In this document: positions 57,336 through 64,000 of the stretch, one piece after another
Layout of the letters: each line of letters starts with the position of its first letter
Numbering within the stretch: position 1 is the first letter of the stretch
Origin: Varanus komodoensis
Taxonomy: Eukaryota; Chordata; Lepidosauria; Squamata; Varanidae
Direction: 5' to 3'
DNA: 64,000 nucleotides
NCBI RefSeq assembly: GCF_004798865.1
Contig: NW_025335568.1
Span: forward strand, 54,951,423-55,015,422
Notes under the pieces: model-generated
Databases searched by the model: none
What the model was told of the DNA's origin: nothing
The model's input: only the letters and a program-made list of their open reading frames with translations
Made by a program: the position numbers and the translations under genes

Positions 57336-59234
57336 TTCCTTGCTCTCGGAAAAAAAGAACCTCACCAAAAGTGCTGCTTAGACACAGATGCAAAACTGTA
57401 AAGACAGGGTAGGGATATGCTAGGATCCCATTTTGTGGGTAGAAACTCACTGGATTTCCCAGGCCACGACTTCTCAGACTCCAGCCCACTTTCTTGATGT
57501 TACAAGTCTCATTTCCGGGTGAGCACACCAAGCATTCATGGGGCACCCACCAGGAAGTGAGCCCACACACACACTGTGCAACCGACATCCATTTTCTGTG
57601 CATGTGACTTGCAGCTTGCTTGTGCTGCACAAGAAGGTTGCCAGTTCAGCAACTGGAGTTCCACAAGCCTTTGTGGACCTCCTCTCAGCTCTGCTCGCTT
57701 CCTAAGCAAGCGTAGGGCATGAGATGTCCCATGAACAGAAGAGGGTGGGACTCCAGGGACAACGGTCACAGCCCTTGACACATCATCTAAAGTCTCCATA
57801 AATAGCCACAAGCGACCACAACAAAGGCCTCATATCGAAAAGGCCTGGACGCAACAGTCCATGGGATTTTTTCTTCATTTATCGAAGGGAATGGAAATAT
57901 TCCCTCAAATATAGGCACAGTTGCTTTTAAGAATGTGCCTTCTAGATCAGAGCAGAGGTGCTCTTGGTTCCAGGCATTCTGTTGCTCACCACAGCAACGT
58001 TATTGCAGGACCAGGCAGATCTTGGCTCAGGCTCTCTTCAGCAAGGCCTCCAGAAGGATGATTTGTAATCCGCTGGGGTTGCTTGCGAATGCTGAAGAAT
58101 GAGAACTCTGTGTTGAATAGGACAGCTTTATAGCCAGAGGCTGCATTGGCTCTGCACTCAGGCCCAAACTTTTTTGACTGGGAAGGGAGCAAGCTGGGAT
58201 GCAGACAGCAAAGCTTGATCAGGAGAAGGGATAAACCGTAGAGACAAGATTTAGTGCAAGGGACTGGAACAGTCTGGGAGCAGGAAGATGGGGGTGAGGG
58301 TGGCAAATTATAAATACAGGGGAACTGATCAGAGTATAGCTTAGTGTAATGACAGGGTAGAACAAAGATTAGGGCAAGCTAGGCCAATAATTTTTGCTCA
58401 TCCTGTTAAGTATTGATGCTTATTATTGCACTGTTTGTGTTTCCAAATTTTGCTGTTGAGGAAGAGAGAGAGAGAAAGGGAGGAGGAGGAGAGGGAGGAG
58501 GAAATACACGCAGAAGAGGAAATGTAACCAAGGAGCTCCATGAGAGAATTGCAGGTCCACAGGCTGGCATCCTATTTGTATATCGCTTCTTTTTCTACCG
58601 CCTGCTTGGAGGCCGCCCGGAGGCAGAGGGAGCATAGAGGCCTCAACTGCCCTTGTACTCCTAAGGTGGGTCAGGCTAAGAAATAATTTCTGATCTAAGG
58701 CTGTCTGGAAATCTGTCACTCATCAAGTGGTAATGTGGTGTAATGGTTTGAGCAAGGGTGGGAAACCTGTTTTGCTGGATGGCTCGGCTCAATTGACTCT
58801 GGACAAGTACATGGCAGGTCACCTGCCAGCAGAGAGCAGAATCACCCCAAAAGTGGGCAGGGAACCCTTCTGCCAGCAGGTGAGTCTGGGTGCAATTGCC
58901 TAGACCCCACCTATGGAAGCACAGAGTCAGGCCTTCTCTCTCTCACAGAACACACACAGGCCTGCCTGCACAGAACAAGCCTTCCCTCTCCACTGCAATT
59001 ACCCCTTTAAAAACCCTCCATTAGCACAAAGGCCTGGTTGCAACATGGGGAGGGGGGCTTTAAAGGGAGGGCGCTGCACCGGGAAGGGGAGAACTCATCA
59101 TTCCCACCCCCCAGCAGTGCTCCCCACAAACAACGCTGCAATACTCTATTTAAAAGTCTCCATTGCAGAGTAGTGATGTTTTCAGGTATGTGTGTGACTG
59201 TGTACAAGATGTGAAGAGCAGAACCACATTTAAT

Positions 59235-59677
59235 TTAGGTGTAGGATATGATGTACAGAGGAAGGCACCAAGGGACTGTAGGCAAAGCCCTAGGAGAGAC
59301 TGGGAGAACTGGGCATGTTCAGCCTCAACTAGAGAAGACTGAGGAGAGAAATGACAACACTACAAGTACCTCAAAGGCTGTCAGAAAGAGGAAGGACGAT
59401 CTCACTCATTTCAGAGTGCAGGACTCGGAAAAACGGGCCTGTGTTAAAAGAAACCAGATTTAAACTAGACACCAGGAGAATTTCCTCTCTGTTGGAGCAG
59501 TACAACAAAGGAAACTGTTATGGGGAAGTTGTGGGCTCTCCCTTGCTGGAGACATTCAAAAAGCGTCTGGACAGTCTTCTGAGTGGGATGGTGTAAATTG
59601 GTGTCCTGCAACAGCAGGGGTTGGACCTGATGGCCTTCTGGCCCCTTCCAACCCTACTGTTCTATGATTCTGTGTAG
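59235..59677 (+). mobile_element. CR1 LINE, RT C-terminus and 3' end
   Basis: The C-terminal coding remnant reads RFKLDTRRISSLLEQYNKGN, CYGEVVGSPLLETFKKRLDS and LLSGMV, followed by a stop in the expected place. The 3' UTR ends GGCCCCTTCCAACCCTACTG, TTCTATGATTCTGTG, the canonical amniote CR1 terminus. The upstream part (GAGAACTGGGCATGTTCAGC) is in another frame, so at least one indel exists. It belongs to a different CR1 subfamily from the copies at 17180 and 42201. Confidence 0.88.
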
Positions 59678-59709
59678 GATATATTGTACTGTACTGTAAT
59701 GTTATAAAC

Positions 59710-59832
59710 CAGCCTTCTCCAACTTTGTGCCTTCCAGATGGACCTCATCTCCCATCAGCCATAGCCAGGATGGCCAATGGTCAGAAATGCTGGGCGGTGC
59801 TGCCCAAAACATCTGGAAGAGATCGGGGAGTG
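59710..59832. mobile_element. hAT-like MITE
   Basis: AGCCTTCTCCAACTTTGTGC, CTTCCAGATGGACCTCATCT, CCCATCAGCCATAGCCAGGA, TGGCCAATGGTCAGAAATGC and AAAACATCTGGAAGAGATCG show the full palindromic layout of the family. The outer ends have decayed. Confidence 0.65.
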
Positions 59833-61060
59833 ATGACTTCAATCTTCTTGCATGCGTATATACACATACCAGCTAATTGCAGCCAAAGGTTAATGGCTTG
59901 GAGGTCTGAGCACTTTTATTGCACTTTAATGGTTAGCCTATTCTAGGCTGCGTTGTCTTCAGTGTTGTTGTCATTGCTTCTTTAATTATTATTTATTTTG
60001 CATGAATAATTTGGCTACTGTTGTTTATGCTGACCATGCCTTTGCACACCTTCCTGGTCTCTGTAGGGATGAAGAACAGTTTAAAAATACTTTAACAACT
60101 CACTAACTATATCAATAAATATGGCATGTAGAGAAGATTGCAAAATCAAAACAGAACTGCAGCAAATAGTTGAAAATAGTCAGGATTTCCCAGGATTGAA
60201 ACATTCACCAATTCCAGTATCAAATAAGAAAATTAATTCCGAATGGGAGTTCTTTAGGCCACAACCTGTGGCTTCCCAGCATCGTCTAGGTGGGGGTACA
60301 GGGTTCCTTAGAGCCCCCCCCCCCCCCCCCCCCGCAAACCCTTGTCCCCCTCATTGCTGAGACAGAAACAACCATGCTGGATGTCTCTCTGAGGTTGCAG
60401 CTCGGCCTCAGAGAGGAAGAAGGTGGGGAGGAGGCAGCTTATGTGGCCACACGGCAGCATCCTTCCCTCCCCCTCTGACCCACTCCAGCCAGAGGGTCAA
60501 AAGCAGCCACCTGGATGATGTGCTGGGCGCAAGGAGTGGCGGTGAGGAGAGCCACTGCCGTGCCTCAGTTTGTGCATTAACTGCACATGCGCTTCCAAGG
60601 GCAGGGGGCATTGGACTATGCCCTTAGCCATGTAGGCACTCCTGATTATTTTAATGATGGGAGCCAACTAATACCGAATCTATAATCTAAGCTGTACATT
60701 TTCAAACACTGGCAAAACCCAAAAGATTGCTGCATATCAACTATTAAATGCAGTCAGATATTAAATACCATTGCATGTCAGCAGTCTAATACAGGAATTT
60801 ATTCAATATTGTTGCATGGCAGCTATACAGTCAGTTTTCAGTGAAAATCAGTACACTATTACATATTTGAATATAATATCAAATTCAGATATCCCATCAA
60901 TGTTCAACAAATATTTGAACAGGCAGGGAGTCTTCAAAATCAGATCCTGTGAAGGAGAATTTGGGGCAGCAAATGTATTTCAGCGGAACTTCATGGGATT
61001 GCAGTGGGAGTGATTAGCCTGTCTTCAGTTATCATGGGCCCTGCTGGTCAAGGTCTCTCA
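59833..61060. other. Unassigned non-coding DNA
   Basis: No gene. A C20 run lies at 60314-60333. The AT-rich 60660-60980 holds chance frames only. Confidence 0.45.
60314..60333. repeat. C20 homopolymer
   Basis: Twenty consecutive C bases. The complement is G20, able to form G-quadruplex-like structure, and the length may be uncertain in the assembly. Confidence 0.95.
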
Positions 61061-61460
61061 AGTTACGGAGCTGCGAAGATCCCTCATTACCTCAGAGTGA
61101 GCAAAAGCACGAAAAGGCTGCATTTCAGTTATTCGGCTACACTCTAATTAACCTCGTCTGGTTTTTCTGTAACATCAGCTTCGTACTGGGATTTCTAGCC
61201 TTATTGTTGAATTACCTCATCCTTCGGTGCCTGTGCCTGCCAACCTTGCCTTCAGCACCCATTGCTATCTCCCTTCCGTATTTGTATGAATAACAGGCGG
61301 CAGAACCCACAGCGATGTGATGAAATGATAACAGAGACGAAGCTACAGGGAGGGCGAAAAGAATGGCCCTTCTCCTGCTGCTCTAATTGCAGCACTCCCT
61401 GTCTTCTTTGCTGAATCTTCCCCATTTTCCTTTCAAGTAGCCCCTAAGTGAGAAAAAAAA
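61061..61460. other. Repeat-free stretch, candidate conserved non-coding DNA
   Basis: No repeat signature. Homeodomain-type AT cores (CTCTAATTAACCTCG, GCTCTAATTGCAGCAC) and several CpGs are kept. No meaningful frame. It resembles vertebrate conserved non-coding elements in texture, which is an inference only. Confidence 0.3.
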
Positions 61461-62264
61461 AGGTAGTTCTCTTTTTAGTATATTAGTACCAACAATGTTC
61501 TCTCTTGCCTCCCTGTTCAGTTTCATGGAAGCCTAAAGATAAGCCAGTTCCTGCTTTAGGAATAAAACTGTCCCCTCCAGTATTAATCTAATCAGCCCCA
61601 CACTCTATCAAAAAGCCAAACAATCTAGAGGTCATGTAATACACTAAAAGCTTGGATATGTGTTGTATGCACGCACACACACAAGAAAACACACGCACAT
61701 TTTGCCTGCTGCCCCAGGGACTTGTGTGAACGAAAATTACCTCCATGCTAAGAGAAAGAGAGAGAAACAAATGAACTGATGCATCTTATCATAAGAAGAA
61801 GAGGCCTGCTGGAACAAATTAATGGATAACATCCAGTACTGCCATTGTACTTCCAGTCATTCTGAGCGAGGTGCCCTTAAAGGAATGGGACACAAGCAGA
61901 AATGCTTGCTTTTAAAAGAGAGCAGGTCAGAGGAGCTGCTCTCTGTTGAAATGCGAGAATGCATTTCTGGTTGCTTTAAGTAGCACCAGCTCCATGTCTC
62001 ACTAGTAGGGGTCCCACTAGCCCACAGACAGTGCAGGGTACTGCCCAGTGGGTCCATCGCTCTGTTTCCAACGGCAGTCAATCAAAGGCTTATGCAGCTC
62101 ATAAATGAGGAAGTACATCACCAGAAACAAAAAGGACAAAAGAGGATACAGATTTACACAGAAATTGCATGACCGAAGTGCAAATTTAGAAATAAAGAAA
62201 GTAATTTTAACGGAGATGCAACAGTCCCCATCACAGTGAAGAAGACTCAATGTGCAATCCTAGG
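61461..62264. other. Unassigned DNA, part possibly conserved
   Basis: The subsegment 62075-62225 is A-rich, repeat-free and without simple runs. It could be a conserved element. A hydrophobic 77-codon minus frame crosses it but has no recognisable domain. Confidence 0.3.
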
Positions 62265-62525
62265 CATGTTTTAGAGAGAAGCAGTGCCTGGAAGTCAGAA
62301 GGCTCAGCCAGCCCTCCATGCTCTTTGTGCCCACTCAGTCTGCTGTCCAGGTACCAAATTTTGATGGGCAAATTCAAAGCCCTGGTTTCTCTCTCCCCTT
62401 TCCTCGTCTTTAAATTGGACTTGAACTGGACAGTCCTGCATACAAATGATGCCTTCAAATAGAGAACCATCATCTTGCGGACCTTCACAGGAGTATCTTC
62501 TGTAAAGTAGAACACCTGGCTGGGC
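62265..62525 (-). repeat. Unrecognised dispersed repeat, copy 3 of 3
   Basis: On the minus strand GGTTCTCTATTTGAAGGCAT, GCAGGACTGTCCAGTTCAAG, TCCAATTTAAAGACG and CAGGGCTTTGAATTTGCCCA align with 52098-52325. This copy has the longest open frame of the three (minus, 62304-62597). Confidence 0.55.
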
Positions 62526-63194
62526 TATCCATAAGCACCCCAGAACTCCACAAAGGGGGCACAGAAAGGGCTCTTCAGTGGTATACCACCTCCACACCTG
62601 GAAAACTCACTTAGCCATCATGACTTTGGGCTGAGGTGAGGCCCAAAGCACCCCCATCCCCAGCAACAACATATTAAAACTACGCCAGCACCCCATTTCT
62701 ATATCCCAAGCCCAGAACCCAAATAACCACACAACCAGTTCTGTGCCTCCAAGGGGACGTCTGTTTTTCTGTCAGTGGCCTTCTATGATGGATAGTAAAC
62801 AGTAAATTCTGAAAACCTATCAAAAGTAGATCAGGATACGCTAAGCAGAGTTTCATGGGCTCCTGGGCAAGACCCTTTGGTAGGCCCAACTCAGCATTGT
62901 CGCCACCTGCTGTTGTTCCTCCTTCTCTTTCACATCATTGCAATCACTTGCAGTCCAGGCAGAAAGCCAAGGAAGAAGCAAGGGGCAGCATTTTGACTCC
63001 TCCTTTTCAACACCACCGTTGTCTGTGCCAGAGGGAGAGGCAGGTGAACATAAAGGTGAAGAGGAGATGTCAACTCCAGGGGCCTCTGCCAGTGGGCTTC
63101 TGCTGGGCTGTGGCTGGCGGTTGCTCAGCCACGCCTACCCTAGACACCAGCCCTGATGGTGAATTCGTTTGTGGGAGGGGTTACCCCTGATAGG
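62526..63194. other. Unassigned non-coding DNA
   Basis: No recognised feature. Confidence 0.5.
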
Positions 63195-63355
63195 CATGCC
63201 ATTTGCTGGACAGTAACAGCAGGAGAGGACTCTTGTGTTTGTGTCCTACTTGTGAGTCACTGAGAGGACTGTGGTTGATATCTTGTAAACCAAGATGCTG
63301 GACCAACCTTACCCTTGGTATGATCTAGCATAGAAGTTCCTACATTGCTATATTT
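63195..63355 (+). mobile_element. CR1-lineage LINE, 3' UTR fragment
   Basis: CAGTAACAGCAGGAGAGGAC, TCTTGTGTTTGTGTCCTACT, GATGCTGGACCAACCTTACC and CTTGGTATGATCTAGCATAG follow the GTTCTTATG-tailed CR1 3' UTR (hundreds of copies in squamates read GGTTTCCC and ATGCTGGACTAGATGG here). It is strongly diverged. Confidence 0.55.
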
Positions 63356-63437
63356 ACTCTTCAAAGAACAAAAGCTGTCATTTCCCATAGATTCCTCTTC
63401 CCAAGGCCTTGGACAAATCCAAAGCAGCTCTTTGGAT

Positions 63438-63586
63438 CAGCTTTGCCCAATTTGGTGTCCTCCAGTATATAAATTCCCATAATCTCCAGGACCGCCATCA
63501 TCTCCAAACAGCACAGTCATGCTGGCTGGAAATTGTGGGAGTTATAGGCCAATGTATCTGGAGGAATGTCGGGCTGAGCAAAGCTG
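63438..63586. mobile_element. hAT-like MITE with CAG/CTG ends
   Basis: The left end CAGCTTTGCCCAATTTGGTG and the reverse-complemented right end CAGCTTTGCTCAGCCCGACA begin alike, and both contain CTCCAG-ATA. The core shows AATTGTGGGAGTTATAGGCC. It starts CAG and ends CTG as hAT elements do, but no clear 8-bp duplication is left. Confidence 0.7.
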
Positions 63587-63639
63587 CCCTAACTAACTAA
63601 AGAGAGTGATATGGCTGCAGGCCTGCAAGCTCCAAAAAA
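63587..63639. other. Short unassigned spacer
   Basis: No recognised feature. Confidence 0.4.
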
Positions 63640-63837
63640 TGCCACTGAAAAAATGTTTTTATTTAGTCAAGCATGTTTCATTAAGTCAATTTGATGTCAT
63701 TTTAAAGGTGGGTTTAAATTGTACTTCTACTCCATTTTTGTGTTTTTGTTGCATCAGTTTAAAGAAAAAAACCAGAGAGTTTCTAAATTACCCAGAAAGA
63801 TCCTGCTATTAGGCAGTATAGAAATAAAATAATAATA
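63640..63837 (+). repeat. Non-LTR retroposon 3' UTR and tail
   Basis: A T-rich 3' UTR ends in AATTACCCAGAAAGATCCTG, CTATTAGGCAGTATAGAAAT and an AAAATAATAATAT tail, as at 985 and 49940. Confidence 0.6.
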
Positions 63838-64000
63838 TATTTACCTTTCTATTATTTTATGATATTTCAGTGCTTGATAGTCCTGAATAGTTTCCCTAAA
63901 GCACAGGATAGGCATGCATAAAGAGATCAATATTAACAGCAAACAACTTTCACACATGATGGATACAAATATTCTTTTTTCATTCCTTTTTTAATGAGTG
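63838..64000. other. Unassigned AT-rich DNA at the window end
   Basis: No recognised feature. Confidence 0.4.

Larger units (their letters stand above)
52683..59234. other. Unassigned non-coding DNA
   Basis: 6.5 kb with few recognisable pieces: an ACCATGATTT/ACCATGGTG palindromic-repeat remnant at about 52770-52865, (TC)n, TG and G10 runs at 54393-54449, and a C14 run at 54850. A short TA run lies near 55640, a SINE at 56100, a candidate acceptor at 56973, an (AAAT)n run at 57301 and a SINE-head scrap near 58733. No gene is supported. Confidence 0.45.

Overview
The window looks like intergenic or deep-intron DNA from a squamate reptile, most likely a lizard. I could not support a single host protein-coding gene, rRNA, functional tRNA gene or CRISPR array. 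The organism call rests on the repeats. Side by side are CR1 (two lineages), L2-clade, RTE/BovB and L1 LINE fragments, tRNA-derived SINEs with A box and B box, and hAT-like and Tigger/pogo-like non-autonomous DNA transposons. CR1, L2, BovB and L1 persisting together is typical of lepidosaurs. I saw no retroviral, LTR-element or Polinton remains.

Layout. 1-3390: unassigned DNA with SINE and non-LTR tails. 3391-4810: a hAT-like MITE, two CR1 copies and an L2 scrap. 4810-8690: mostly unassigned, with a CpG-richer block at about 6430-7870. 8697-10085: three CR1 copies, all on the minus strand, around a perfect 19-bp hairpin and a MITE. 10085-20160: largely unassigned, with BovB, CR1 and SINE copies and a repeat I do not recognise. 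20160-23275: BovB and three CR1 fragments. 24785-25700: an L2 endonuclease-linker fragment. 26061-28510: a TG/AG microsatellite, two SINEs and a Tigger-like element with intact TA duplications. 30430-31260: an L2 reverse transcriptase fragment. 32924-35065: a second Tigger-like element, the C-terminal end of an L1 ORF2, an L2 tail and a CR1 copy. 42059-46080: an L2 copy split by a CR1, then more CR1 and L2 pieces. 47836-48356: a hAT-like element with a perfect 8-bp target duplication. 48365-64000: mostly unassigned, with a few tails, MITEs, one CR1 and two more copies of the unrecognised repeat.

The open frames outside these elements (up to about 186 codons) overlap each other on both strands and show no recognisable domain, so I treat them as chance. 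Two places look like 3' splice acceptors with short open frames behind them (51611 and 56974). Several repeat-free stretches could be conserved non-coding elements, but only a cross-species alignment could show that. Repeat boundaries are by eye, usually within about 20 bp. I found no undescribed functional system. The best candidate for something new is the three-copy dispersed repeat at 13185, 52098 and 62265.
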